From Streptomyces sp. CG4 (lineage in GTDB: Bacteria > Actinomycetota > Actinomycetes > Streptomycetales > Streptomycetaceae): a stretch of DNA of 64,000 nucleotides. Under the pieces are notes generated by a model, which ran no database searches, was not told the DNA's origin, and was given only the letters and a program-made list of their open reading frames with translations. Positions 35,116 to 43,630 of this stretch are shown in pieces. The position numbers and the translations under genes are program-made. Position 1 is the stretch's first letter, and each line of letters starts with the position of its first letter. The stretch is taken from NCBI RefSeq assembly GCF_041080655.1, contig NZ_CP163525.1, positions 7,998,001 to 8,062,000 of the forward strand, in the 5' to 3' direction.

Positions 35116-36315
35116 ATGGACACAGCGACCACCGGTGCCTACGACGGCGTACGCACCGCATCGAGAGCCCTGGCCACCGAGGCCGTGCACGCCGGCCGTG
35201 ACGACCTCGCCCGCCAGGGCCTGCACGCCCCGCCGATCGATCTGTCCACCACCTACCCCTCCTACGACAGCCGCGCCGAGGCCGCCCGCATCGACGCCTT
35301 CGCGACCGACGGCGCCGACCCGGTGGGACGGCCCGTCTACGGCCGGCTCGGCAACCCGACCGTCGCCCGCTTCGAGACCGCGCTGGCCCGCCTGGAGGGC
35401 ACCGAGTCCGCCGTCGCCTTCGCCAGCGGCATGGCGGCGCTCAGCGCGGTCCTCCTGGCGCGCTCCGCCATGGGCCTGCGCCATGTGGTGGCGGTACGGC
35501 CGCTGTACGGCTGCAGCGACCACCTGCTCACCGCCGGGCTGCTCGGCACCGAGGTCACCTGGACCGACCCGGCCGGCATCGCCGACGCGGTGCGCCCGGA
35601 CACCGGCCTGGTGATGGTCGAGTCCCCGGCCAACCCGACCCTCGCCGAGCTGGACCTGCGGGCCATCGCGCATGGCTGCGGCTCGATACCGCTGCTCGCC
35701 GACAACACCTTCGCCACTCCCGTACTGCAACGCCCGGCCGAGCACGGCGCCCGTATGGTGCTGCACAGCGCCACCAAGTACCTCGGCGGGCACGGCGATG
35801 TGCTCGCCGGAGTGGTCGCCTGCGACGAGGAGTTCGCCGGCCGGCTCCGCCAGATACGGTTCGCCACCGGCGGTGTGCTGCATCCGCTGGCCGGCTATCT
35901 GCTGCTGCGCGGGTTGTCCACTCTGCCGGTCCGGGTGCGGGCGGCCTCCGCGAACGCCGCCGAACTGGTCCGCCGGCTCGCCGCCGACCCGCGCGTGGCT
36001 CGCGTCCACTACCCACGGCTCGGCGGCGCGATGATCGCCTTCGAGGTGTACGACGACCCGCACGAGGTCATCTCCCGGGTCCGGCTCGTCACCCCGGCGG
36101 TCAGCCTGGGCAGCGTCGACACGCTCATCCAGCACCCCGCCTCCATCAGCCATCGCATCGTCGACGCCGACGACCGGCGCGGGGCCGGGGTGAGCGATCG
36201 GCTGCTGCGGTTGTCGGTGGGGCTGGAGGACGTGGACGATCTCTGGGCCGATCTGGATCAGGCGTTGGGGGAGCGGACCCGGAAGCCGGTACCGCTTCGG
36301 GAAGCGGCGCGCTGA
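35116..36315 (+). CDS. Trans-sulfuration PLP enzyme (methionine gamma-lyase / cystathionine gamma-lyase type)
   Basis: A 399-residue PLP-dependent Cys/Met-metabolism enzyme. It has RLGNPTVARFETALARLEG, FASGMAAL, ADNTFATP and the Schiff-base Lys in HSATKYLGGHGDVLAG. The C-terminal QHPASISHR block supports a gamma-lyase or gamma-synthase of the methionine/cystathionine group; the exact member cannot be chosen by eye. The divergent Lrp regulator suggests amino-acid-induced expression and a catabolic role, which favours methionine gamma-lyase. Confidence 0.85.
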   Translation: MDTATTGAYDGVRTASRALATEAVHAGRDDLARQGLHAPPIDLSTTYPSYDSRAEAARIDAFATDGADPVGRPVYGRLGNPTVARFETALARLEGTESAVAFASGMAALSAVLLARSAMGLRHVVAVRPLYGCSDHLLTAGLLGTEVTWTDPAGIADAVRPDTGLVMVESPANPTLAELDLRAIAHGCGSIPLLADNTFATPVLQRPAEHGARMVLHSATKYLGGHGDVLAGVVACDEEFAGRLRQIRFATGGVLHPLAGYLLLRGLSTLPVRVRAASANAAELVRRLAADPRVARVHYPRLGGAMIAFEVYDDPHEVISRVRLVTPAVSLGSVDTLIQHPASISHRIVDADDRRGAGVSDRLLRLSVGLEDVDDLWADLDQALGERTRKPVPLREAAR

Positions 36316-36465
36316 GCGATACCGGCCGACGGTCGGATGCGCGGACACGGCCAGTGCTGGATGCCGGTCGTGGCCGAGCGCCGTCGCGGCGGAGTCGTCC
36401 CGGCCGGTGCGCGGTGTGTGCAGCCCGGCCGAGGGCGCCGGGCCGTCGTCCCCGCGTGACCGGTG

Positions 36466-37911
36466 TCAGTCGCGGCGCGCCGGGTCGCCGAGCCGGCGGC
36501 CGGTGTCGTGCCGTGGCCGGGAAGCGTGCCGCAGGGCGTCCAGGCGGGCCGTGATGACCAGGGTGCCCTCCTCGATCTGGTAGTCCAGGGGCAGCCCGAG
36601 GCCGCGCATCGCGGCGACCATGCCGGTGTTGGACGCCTGCGTCACGGCGTACACGCTCTCGCAGCGGGCCTCCACGGCCATCGCCACCAGCCGGCCGAGC
36701 AGCTCGCCCCCGACGCCGCGCTGCTGCCACTCGTCCTCGATCAGCAGCGCGACCTCGGTCTCGTCGCCGTCCCACAGCAGATGCCCGAGGCCGACTATGC
36801 GGCCGGAGGCGGTCTGCGCGGCCAGCGTGCGGCCGAAACGGGGACTGAGCAGGTGGTTCAGATAGCGGTCCGCGTCGTTGACCGGGCCGTGGTAGCGCAG
36901 GTCGAGGGTGCGCGGCGAGCACCGCTCGTGCATCGCCCTCGCGGCGGCCAGGTCCGAGGTGTCGACCCGGCGGACCGTGATGTCGTTGCCCTCGGGCAGC
37001 GTCAGCACGTCCTTGCCGCGCGGGATGCGTGGACCGAGCCGGTTGTCCAGCTCCACCAGGGCCCGGGCCCGGGCGAACTCGGTCGGTGTGAACGGCAGAT
37101 ACGGCCGCTCCACGGTGAGCACTCCGCCCTCCGGAGCCCGCAGCCGCATGATGGTGTCCTCCAGCACGCCCTCGACCGGCACCTGCTGCGGCCCGCGGTC
37201 CCCGCCGGCCGGTGTCCCGGGCAGCGAGCGGATCGTGCACCGGCCCAGCAACTGGCGCAGTGCGAGCGGCAGTTCGGCGGCGTCCAGCGCGGTGCGCGCG
37301 GCCAGGCCGAGCACTCGCGTGGGGGCGTCGACCAGGTCGTGGGCGTCGGCCCGCTCGATCCAGGTGGACGAGCCGTCGGCCAGCGAGACCGCTCGGATGA
37401 TGTCGGCCGCCGTCAGCGCGCCGGGCGCCCGCAGCAGGAACTCGTCCACGGTGCCGTCGGCCAGCGGATGTGTCTGCAGGCTCAGGATGTCGACGCGCCG
37501 CTCGGCCAGCGCCGTGCACAGCGCCGCCAGCGAACCCGGCTCGTCCTTGACCGTCGTCCGCATCCGCCACAGGGCACTGGCGTCCGCCACGTCGTGCGCC
37601 GGCCCGTCCGGCTGCTCGGCGGGCCCGGCCGACCGCGTCTCGGCGATCGGCCGGGCGCCGGTATCGTCGGCCGGCGGTGCGTGTCCGTGGCGCCGTGCCC
37701 ACCATGTGTGGAAGCCGGCCGTCGCGGCCAGCACGAGGGCCGAGATCACCAGCAGAGCGGGGCCGTCGGGGCCGTGCCCGATCAGATTCGCCACTCCGTC
37801 GGCTACCGCCACGGCGGTGAACAGGGCGGCGAGTTCCACGAGGTCGCGCCGCCAGTGGTGCACGGGCCGACCGTGCTTCGCCCGGGTCACATCAGACATG
37901 TCTGTACTCAT
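36466..37911 (-). CDS. Membrane-anchored ACT-GNAT acetyltransferase
   Basis: A 481-residue fusion. Two predicted membrane helices (about 22-45 and 50-70) are followed by an ACT domain (about 115-190, WRMRTTVKDEPGSLAALCTAL), a linker domain, and a C-terminal GNAT acetyltransferase (about 320-460) with the acetyl-CoA loop QQRGVGGELLGRLV. Actinobacterial ACT-GNAT proteins acetylate lysines, for example in acyl-CoA synthetases, under amino-acid control; here a membrane anchor is added. ATG 37911 is used; ATG 37899 is an equally plausible start. Confidence 0.82.
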   Translation of the reverse strand: MSTDMSDVTRAKHGRPVHHWRRDLVELAALFTAVAVADGVANLIGHGPDGPALLVISALVLAATAGFHTWWARRHGHAPPADDTGARPIAETRSAGPAEQPDGPAHDVADASALWRMRTTVKDEPGSLAALCTALAERRVDILSLQTHPLADGTVDEFLLRAPGALTAADIIRAVSLADGSSTWIERADAHDLVDAPTRVLGLAARTALDAAELPLALRQLLGRCTIRSLPGTPAGGDRGPQQVPVEGVLEDTIMRLRAPEGGVLTVERPYLPFTPTEFARARALVELDNRLGPRIPRGKDVLTLPEGNDITVRRVDTSDLAAARAMHERCSPRTLDLRYHGPVNDADRYLNHLLSPRFGRTLAAQTASGRIVGLGHLLWDGDETEVALLIEDEWQQRGVGGELLGRLVAMAVEARCESVYAVTQASNTGMVAAMRGLGLPLDYQIEEGTLVITARLDALRHASRPRHDTGRRLGDPARRD

Positions 37912-38155
37912 GCACCCACTGTGAAGGAAGGGTGTTGCGTGATCACGAACTGTTTGTGACCGATGGGTAAAGCATGCTCCGTCCTTTTTGTTCGCCTTTT
38001 TACGGTCAGTCGGGCCCGCACCCCACGGCCCCAGATCGTGGCGTTGTCGTCCGTCGCCGACTTCGGCGCGGAGGAACGGGAAAGGGTCGTCGACTGCAGT
38101 GATCGCGTCATGTGAAAACCGTAGCCGCGACCACTGACAATCGGTCTGACCTGCG

Positions 38156-38172
38156 AAAAGGCCCGTAGGGCC
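38156..38172 (-). terminator. Intrinsic terminator of phoD
   Basis: On the minus strand GGCCC-TAC-GGGCC is followed by TTTT, ten bases past the phoD stop. It is one of the few classical Rho-independent structures in the window. Confidence 0.75.
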
Positions 38173-38182
38173 GAGGAGTTGG

Positions 38183-39766
38183 CTACTGGCCGACCCGGCC
38201 CGGCCGGAGGGTCTGCGTGAACAGCACCGTGCCGTCGTACTCGCGCAGCCGGACCGTCAGTTCTCCGCTGTCGCCGTCGATGTCCACCTCGCCGAAGAAC
38301 TGGTAGCCCTCGGCAGGCGACACGTTCGCGGCCGTGGGCGCCTTGACGAACACCCGGTCCGGGCCGAACGTGCCGTCCAGCGCGTTGGCCGGGAAGGCGC
38401 CGGCGTTGAGCGGGCCGGAGACGAACTCCCAGAACGGCTCGAAGTCCTTGAACGCGGCCCGCGAGGGGTCGTAGTGCTGGGCGGAGGTGTGGTGCACGTC
38501 GGCCGTCAGCCACACCGTGCCGGTGATCCGCCGGTGCTTGATGAAGCGCAGCAGCTCGGCGATCTGCAGCTCACGGCCGAGCGGGGCGCCCGGGTCGCCC
38601 TGCGCCACCGCCTCGAAGTCCGGCTTGCCCTCCACCGGGTCGGGCACGACCAGCCCGAGCGGCATGTCGTTGGCGATCACCTTCCACACCGCGCGGGACT
38701 TCGCCAGCTCGCGCTTGAGCCACTCCAGCTGCTCGCGGCCGAGGATGCCCACCGGGTCCGTGGTCTGGTTGTCCGGCGAGTTCGCGTTGCGGTAGGTGCG
38801 CATGTCGAGCACGAACACATCGAGCAGCGGACCGTGGTGGACGACCCGGTAGATCCGGCCGTCCGGGCGCCCGCTGATCGTGGAGATCGGGAAGTACTCC
38901 GAGAACGCCTGCCGCGAGCGCAGCGCCAGGTCGTCGAGCCTGGTGCCGGCCGGGTAGGGGGTGCCGGTGCCGATGACCTCGCCCGGGTACCAGTTGTTGC
39001 GTACCTCGTGGTCGTCCCACTGGATGATGTTCGGCACCTGGGCGTTGAACCGGCGCAGCGCCGGGTCCAGCAGGTTGTAGCGGAAGTTGCCCCGGTAGTC
39101 GTCCAGGGTGGTCGCGACGTGCGACTTCTCCTCGGTGGTGACGTTCCGGTAGACGCTGCCGTCGGGCAGTGTCGCGGTCGCCGCGATCGGGCCGTCGGCG
39201 TAGATGTTGTCGCCGCTGCACAGGAAGAAGTCCGGGTCGGTCTTCGCCATGGCGTCGAAGATGCGGTAGCCCCCGATGGACTCGTTGATGCCCCAGCCCT
39301 GTCCGGCCAGGTCACCGGACCACACGAACCGCACGCCCTGGCGCCGCTTCACCGGCGCCGTACGGAAGGTGCCGGTCACCGGCTCGCCGGTGCGGCGCGG
39401 GTCGTCCGGGTCGGCGAGCAGCACGCGGTAGTGGATCTGCTCGCCGGAGGGCAGGCCGTGCAGCCGGGTGGTGCCGGTGAAGTCCGTGCCGGCGCCCAGC
39501 AGCGGACCGTGCCATCTGCGCGGGTTGCGGAACGACTCGGTGGCCGAGGTCTCCACGATCATCCGGGCCGGCCGGTCCGAACGCACCCACACCAGGCCGG
39601 AGTCGGTGGTCACGTCGCCGGCCTGCACACCCCAGCCGGCCTGGGGGCGCCCGGAGCGGGCGAACGCCGGGGCCGCGCCGAGGCCGACGGGCAGGGCGAG
39701 GGCCGCCGACGCGGCGAGGGAGCCGCGCAGCATGCTGCGGCGGCCGGGGAACGAACGGTCTGACAT
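38183..39766 (-). CDS. phoD: Secreted alkaline phosphatase/phosphodiesterase PhoD
   Basis: A 527-residue PhoD. The N-terminus has a Tat signal (GRRSMLRGSLAASAALALP, twin Arg followed by a hydrophobic core ending near AFARSG). Active-site blocks include FVWSGDLAGQ, FLCSGDNIYADGP, WDDHEVRNNW and WLTADVHH, which coordinate Fe/Ca in the family. It hydrolyses phosphomono- and diesters outside the cell for phosphate scavenging. A PHO-box-like direct repeat lies 68-89 bases upstream, so PhoP control under phosphate starvation is expected. Confidence 0.93.
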   Translation of the reverse strand: MSDRSFPGRRSMLRGSLAASAALALPVGLGAAPAFARSGRPQAGWGVQAGDVTTDSGLVWVRSDRPARMIVETSATESFRNPRRWHGPLLGAGTDFTGTTRLHGLPSGEQIHYRVLLADPDDPRRTGEPVTGTFRTAPVKRRQGVRFVWSGDLAGQGWGINESIGGYRIFDAMAKTDPDFFLCSGDNIYADGPIAATATLPDGSVYRNVTTEEKSHVATTLDDYRGNFRYNLLDPALRRFNAQVPNIIQWDDHEVRNNWYPGEVIGTGTPYPAGTRLDDLALRSRQAFSEYFPISTISGRPDGRIYRVVHHGPLLDVFVLDMRTYRNANSPDNQTTDPVGILGREQLEWLKRELAKSRAVWKVIANDMPLGLVVPDPVEGKPDFEAVAQGDPGAPLGRELQIAELLRFIKHRRITGTVWLTADVHHTSAQHYDPSRAAFKDFEPFWEFVSGPLNAGAFPANALDGTFGPDRVFVKAPTAANVSPAEGYQFFGEVDIDGDSGELTVRLREYDGTVLFTQTLRPGRVGQ

Positions 39767-39833
39767 GGCTTACGCCTCCAGGGAAAAGGTCCGGCCGGTG
39801 TGCAGAGCCAACACTTACTGGGACGCTGCGGCG

Positions 39834-39855
39834 CGTGCGGAAACCCGAAGTGAAC
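39834..39855 (-). promoter_or_regulatory. PHO-box-like direct repeat upstream of phoD
   Basis: On the minus strand two successive 11-base units, GTTCACTTCGG and GTTTCCGCACG, resemble the Streptomyces PhoP consensus (GTTCACC plus four variable bases). Position and target gene fit. Confidence 0.6.
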
Positions 39856-39983
39856 AACCGTCCTCGGGGCGGCGCGCCCTGACCTCGGACGATCCGCGGG
39901 CCGGCCCCCGGCCAGGGACCGGCGACCCCCTCAGCGAGCCGGGTCCCGGCGGTGAGCCGGTCGTGTCACGTCCGCCGGCCCGC

Positions 39984-40817
39984 TCAGCTGCTGCTGCCGT
40001 CCAGGATGACCCGGGCGACCAGCGCCGGGTCGTCGTTCATCGGGCAGTGGCCGCAGCCGGGCAGCCGTACCAGCCGGGCGTGCGGGATGAGCTGCTTGGC
40101 GCGCACGCCCTGACGGCGTACGAGGAGCCGGTCCTGCGTGCCCCAGGCCACCGTGACCGGCAGGCCGGGCAGATCGTCGGTGAACCGGACGGTGGCGCCC
40201 GACCGCAGCGTCGCGTCGAACCCGGTGGCGCCCGCCAGTGCGAGCGTCTCGGCGACCACGGCCTCCGGGGTGCGGCGCGCGGGGCGTGCGTAGATGGTGC
40301 TCGTCAGCGCGGTACGGCCGGCCGCGGTGCGCGACAGCCGCTCCACCAGCGGCAACGGGAGCCGCTGGGCGATGCCCCGCATCGCGAGCAGCACTGCGAA
40401 GGCGTACCGGCGTTCGGCGTCCGTCCAGAACCCGGCCGGGGAGAGGGCGGTGACGGACCGTACGAGCTTCTCCCGGCCCAGTTCCAGGGCGAGCAGGCCG
40501 CCCAGCGAGTTGCCCGCGATGTGCGGGCGGTCCAGCTCCAGGGCCTCGAACAGGGCGCCGAGCACGGAGTCGGTGGTCGGAAGGTCGTAGGCGAGGCCGG
40601 CCGGCAGGCCCGGAGAGGCGCCGAAGCCCGGCAGGTCGACGGCGATGACGCAGCGCTCGGTGGCGAGGATGTCCACGACCGGGTCCCAGGCCTGCCGGTG
40701 ATGTCCGATCCCGTGCAGCAGGACGAGCGGTGCCCCGTGTCCCACGCGCGCGTAGGACACGGTCACGTCCTTCGGCCCGTGCGGAGTGGGGACCTTGAAG
40801 GAGACGGTGGCGGACAT
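39984..40817 (-). CDS. Alpha/beta hydrolase
   Basis: A 277-residue alpha/beta hydrolase with LVLLHGIGHHRQAWDPV (oxyanion), nucleophile elbow AGNSLGGLLAL, an acid in VAWGTQDRLL and His in LPGCGHCPMNDDP. A lipase, esterase or C-C hydrolase are all possible; there is no signal peptide. It is followed on the same strand by phoD, but with a gap of about 215 bases, so they are probably separate units. Confidence 0.85.
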   Translation of the reverse strand: MSATVSFKVPTPHGPKDVTVSYARVGHGAPLVLLHGIGHHRQAWDPVVDILATERCVIAVDLPGFGASPGLPAGLAYDLPTTDSVLGALFEALELDRPHIAGNSLGGLLALELGREKLVRSVTALSPAGFWTDAERRYAFAVLLAMRGIAQRLPLPLVERLSRTAAGRTALTSTIYARPARRTPEAVVAETLALAGATGFDATLRSGATVRFTDDLPGLPVTVAWGTQDRLLVRRQGVRAKQLIPHARLVRLPGCGHCPMNDDPALVARVILDGSSS

Positions 40818-40922
40818 GGGGTGCTCCTCGTCTGGGTGCTGACCGACGCTGTAGACAGCTTGTCAGCAATTGCTACCTGTCGGTAGCCCCCGCAGGGCGT
40901 ACGCCTGGCTCACCTGCGCCGG

Positions 40923-41576
40923 TCAACCCGCCCGGCGCACTTCGATGTTGAAGTCCGCGGTCCCGAACTGCCGCATCAGGGTGAGCCACAGCGGCAGGTA
41001 CATCTCCACCGTCCGGGCCGCCTGGATGCCGCCCAGATCCAGCACTCGCTCGGCCGGCCACCCGAACTCCCCGAGCATGGCCGTCACCTGTTCCTTGGCC
41101 GCCGCGTCCTGTCCGCACACGAACAGGTGGTGCGCGCCCGGCACCCGCCCCGGATCCACCATCACCTTGCAGTTGACCGTGTTCAGCGTCTTCACCACGC
41201 GCGCGTGCGGGAAGGCGCGCTGGATCTGCTCGCCCACGCTGTCCGACTCCACCGGATCCAGCCGCGGTTCCCCGTCCTCGAAGGCCAGCGGATTGCACAC
41301 GTCCACCAGGACCTTGCCGTCGAGGTTCTCCGCGCCGGCCGCCCGCAGGGCGTCCAGCGCCACCCGGCCGCTCACCGCGTTGACGACCACCTCGGCCGCC
41401 GCGGCTGCCTCCGCGAACGTACCCGCGCGGGCCCGCTCCGCCGCGGCGGTGGCCCACTCCAGCGCCACCGGGTTGTCCTTGGTACGGGACCCGAGGGTCA
41501 CCTCGTGTCCCAGCTCCACCAGCCTGCCGCCCAGGGTGCGGCCCACCTCGCCCGTGCCCAGCACCGCATACCGCAT
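40923..41576 (-). CDS. F420/NADP-type coenzyme-binding oxidoreductase
   Basis: A 217-residue single-domain NADP-binding protein of the F420_oxidored family: MRYAVLGTGEVGRTLGGRL, LGSRTKDNPV, VVVNAVSG, VDVCNPLAF and a C-terminal LDLGGIQAARTVEMYLPLWL. It may reduce NADP with F420 or use NADPH for another small substrate. It is divergent from an ECF41 sigma factor gene; ECF41 factors are often adjacent to oxidoreductases they regulate. Confidence 0.83.
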   Translation of the reverse strand: MRYAVLGTGEVGRTLGGRLVELGHEVTLGSRTKDNPVALEWATAAAERARAGTFAEAAAAAEVVVNAVSGRVALDALRAAGAENLDGKVLVDVCNPLAFEDGEPRLDPVESDSVGEQIQRAFPHARVVKTLNTVNCKVMVDPGRVPGAHHLFVCGQDAAAKEQVTAMLGEFGWPAERVLDLGGIQAARTVEMYLPLWLTLMRQFGTADFNIEVRRAG

Positions 41577-41698
41577 CGGCCACCTCCAGGTCCCCGGCCG
41601 CCGGCCCCCGGCGGTCCGCGGTCATTGTGATCCGGACCGGCGCCGGACGGGCCGATTCCGGCTGGACACAGCCGTCGCGTGTCGGATGGGATGGAGCG

Positions 41699-42583
41699 GT
41701 GACCGCCGACACCGCGACCGACGTCTTCGAAGAGCACCGGCCCCTGCTCATGGGCGTCGCCTATCGCATGCTCGGCCGGGTCGCCGATGCCGAGGACGTG
41801 GTCCAGGACGCCTGGCTGCGCTGGTCCGGCGCCGACCTCGCGGAGATCCGCGAACCCCGCGCCTACCTGGTGCGCATCACCACCCGGCTGGCCATCGACC
41901 GACTGCGCCAGGTACGGGCGCGCGGCGAGGCGTACGTCGGACCATGGCTGCCGGAGCCCTACCTCACCGAGTTCGGCGACGCCGCCCCGGACACGGCGGA
42001 CCGCGCCGTGCTCGCCGACAGCGTCTCCCTCGCCGTCCTGGTCGTCCTGGAGTCGCTGTCACCGCTGGAGCGCGCCGTCTTCGTGCTCCGGGAGGCCTTC
42101 GGCTACCCGTACGCCGAGATCGCCGCCCTCCTCGACCGCGGCGAGGCGGCCGTACGGCAACTCGCCGGGCGGGCGCGCCGGCACGTCGAGGAACGGCGGC
42201 CGCGCTACGAGGTCGACCCGGCCCGGCGACGCGAGCTGACCGATCGTTTCCTCGCCGCCGCGGCAGAAGGCGACCTGGACGGCCTCGTCTCCCTGCTCGC
42301 TCCCGACGTCCGCCTGGTCAGCGACAGCGGCGGCAAGGCCAGGGCGGCGCTGCGGATCGTGCACACCGCCGACAAGGTCGCCCGCTTGCTGGTCGGCGTC
42401 ACACGGAAGCTCCCGCCGGCCCTGTCCCTCCGCCTGCTGGAGACCAACGGCGGCCCAGCCGTGCTGATCCTTTCCGACGGCAAGCCCGACAGTCTGTTCC
42501 AGCTGGACGTCGCCGACGGCCACGTCACGACCGTGTACGTCGTCCGCAACCCGTACAAGATGCGGCACCTGATCGCCGACTGA
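41699..42583 (+). CDS. ECF41 (SigJ-like) sigma factor with SnoaL-like C-terminal domain
   Basis: A 294-residue ECF sigma factor. Region 2 is EEHRPLLMGVAYRMLGRVADAEDVVQDAWLRW, region 4 is LESLSPLERAVFVLREAFGYPYAEIA. The extra C-terminal SnoaL-like domain (about 180-294) and the late NPYKMRHL segment (NPDKL-type motif) are hallmarks of ECF41, where the C-terminus replaces an anti-sigma factor. GTG 41699 has ATGGAG upstream. I did not find the TGTCACA-type ECF41 promoter in the divergent gap, so its target is open. Confidence 0.88.
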   Translation: MTADTATDVFEEHRPLLMGVAYRMLGRVADAEDVVQDAWLRWSGADLAEIREPRAYLVRITTRLAIDRLRQVRARGEAYVGPWLPEPYLTEFGDAAPDTADRAVLADSVSLAVLVVLESLSPLERAVFVLREAFGYPYAEIAALLDRGEAAVRQLAGRARRHVEERRPRYEVDPARRRELTDRFLAAAAEGDLDGLVSLLAPDVRLVSDSGGKARAALRIVHTADKVARLLVGVTRKLPPALSLRLLETNGGPAVLILSDGKPDSLFQLDVADGHVTTVYVVRNPYKMRHLIAD

Positions 42584-42714
42584 CCCCGCGCGCGCCCCGC
42601 GAGCCCCTGTCCTGCGACGGGGGCTTTGCCGCGATGTCACACACACCGCCGCGTACGAACGCTTCATGAACGCTCCGCTGTGGGTCGCCCCCGGGTTGCG
42701 CAAGGGATCGAGGA

Positions 42715-42749
42715 TTGGTCTTGACCAAGGGTGACGGCCGCCCTATGGT
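42715..42749 (+). promoter_or_regulatory. Promoter with DasR-type (dre-like) operator for the GntR gene
   Basis: TTGGTCTTGACCAA (42715-42728) is a perfect 14-base palindrome one base different from the DasR consensus core TGGTCTAGACCA. Its right half contains -35 TTGACC (42721-42726), followed after exactly 17 bases by TATGGT (42744-42749). Binding would block the promoter. Confidence 0.7.
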
Positions 42750-42824
42750 CGCAGAGAAGTGCAACAACCTTTAATAAACAAGGGCGCTAAAAGCCGCCGG
42801 ACCACGGCTCTTGCGGAGGACAGG

Positions 42825-43586
42825 GTGGGGACCACGCAGCTGGAATCGGTGCCGGAACCGAAGTACTGGCACCTCAAGATCGTGCTCACCGAAGCACTGG
42901 ACTCCGAGTTCTCGGTCGGCGAGATCCTGCCCAACGAGCGCGACCTCGCCGCCCGCTTCGGCGTGGCCCGCGCCACGCTCCGCCAGGCCCTCGAACAGCT
43001 GGAGCTGGAGGGCCGGCTGCAGCGCCGCCGCGGCGTCGGTACGACCGTCGCGCCCCCGCGCGTGGGCGTGGCCGTCGGCACCGCACAGCACGCCTGGCCG
43101 GGCGCCGCCTCCGACGCCTGGCAGCCCGTCGACTGCGAGCAGGCCGCACCGCCCGCCGCCGTCGCCACGGCCCTGGAGACCGGCGCCGACGAGCCCGTCC
43201 ACACCGTACGCCGCTCCCGGATGTCCCACGGCCAGCCGGTCGCCACCGAACTGCTCTACATCCCGGCCGTCTCGGTGCCCGACCTCACCGCGATCGACGC
43301 CCCGTCCGGCCCGGCACGCGCGCGTGCGGTGCTGCGCGAACTCCAGCACCTGACGCTCGAGGGCCAGGACCGCGCCGTCGAGCTGGGCTCCGCCCGCGCG
43401 GACGACGCCAAGGAACTCGACCGGCTGCCCGGCTCGCCCGTCCTGGTCGTCACCACCCGCTTCTTCGCGCCGGGTCGCACCGCCGCGCTGTCCATCGCGA
43501 CGTACCGGGCCGACACCTGCCGCCTGACCTTCGGCGACTCACCGGACGTGGAGATACACCACGACCCGGAGCGCCGGGCTTCCTGA
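42825..43586 (+). CDS. GntR/HutC-family transcriptional regulator
   Basis: A 253-residue regulator: a winged HTH (about 12-75, LPNERDLAARFGVARATLRQALEQLELEGRLQRR) and a UTRA ligand domain (about 95-245). It belongs to the HutC subfamily that includes DasR but is clearly not DasR itself. GTG 42825 has GGAGGACAGG upstream; the open frame before it carries the promoter region. It probably autoregulates, or is controlled by DasR, through the operator at 42715. Convergent with a ROK regulator gene, which hints at sugar or amino-sugar metabolism. Confidence 0.87.
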   Translation: MGTTQLESVPEPKYWHLKIVLTEALDSEFSVGEILPNERDLAARFGVARATLRQALEQLELEGRLQRRRGVGTTVAPPRVGVAVGTAQHAWPGAASDAWQPVDCEQAAPPAAVATALETGADEPVHTVRRSRMSHGQPVATELLYIPAVSVPDLTAIDAPSGPARARAVLRELQHLTLEGQDRAVELGSARADDAKELDRLPGSPVLVVTTRFFAPGRTAALSIATYRADTCRLTFGDSPDVEIHHDPERRAS

Positions 43587-43630
43587 TCACCCGCGGTCTC
43601 ACCACGGCCCGCACCGCCAGGGAGCGGCGC

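Noticed and set aside
37908..38110. Small 67-codon minus-strand frame between phoD and the GNAT gene
   Set aside because: It lacks a ribosome site, has no recognisable family pattern and runs into the start of the GNAT gene.
41577..41698. ECF41-type autoregulatory promoter in the SigJ/oxidoreductase gap
   Set aside because: I did not find the expected TGTCACA -35 with a CGTC -10 on either strand.
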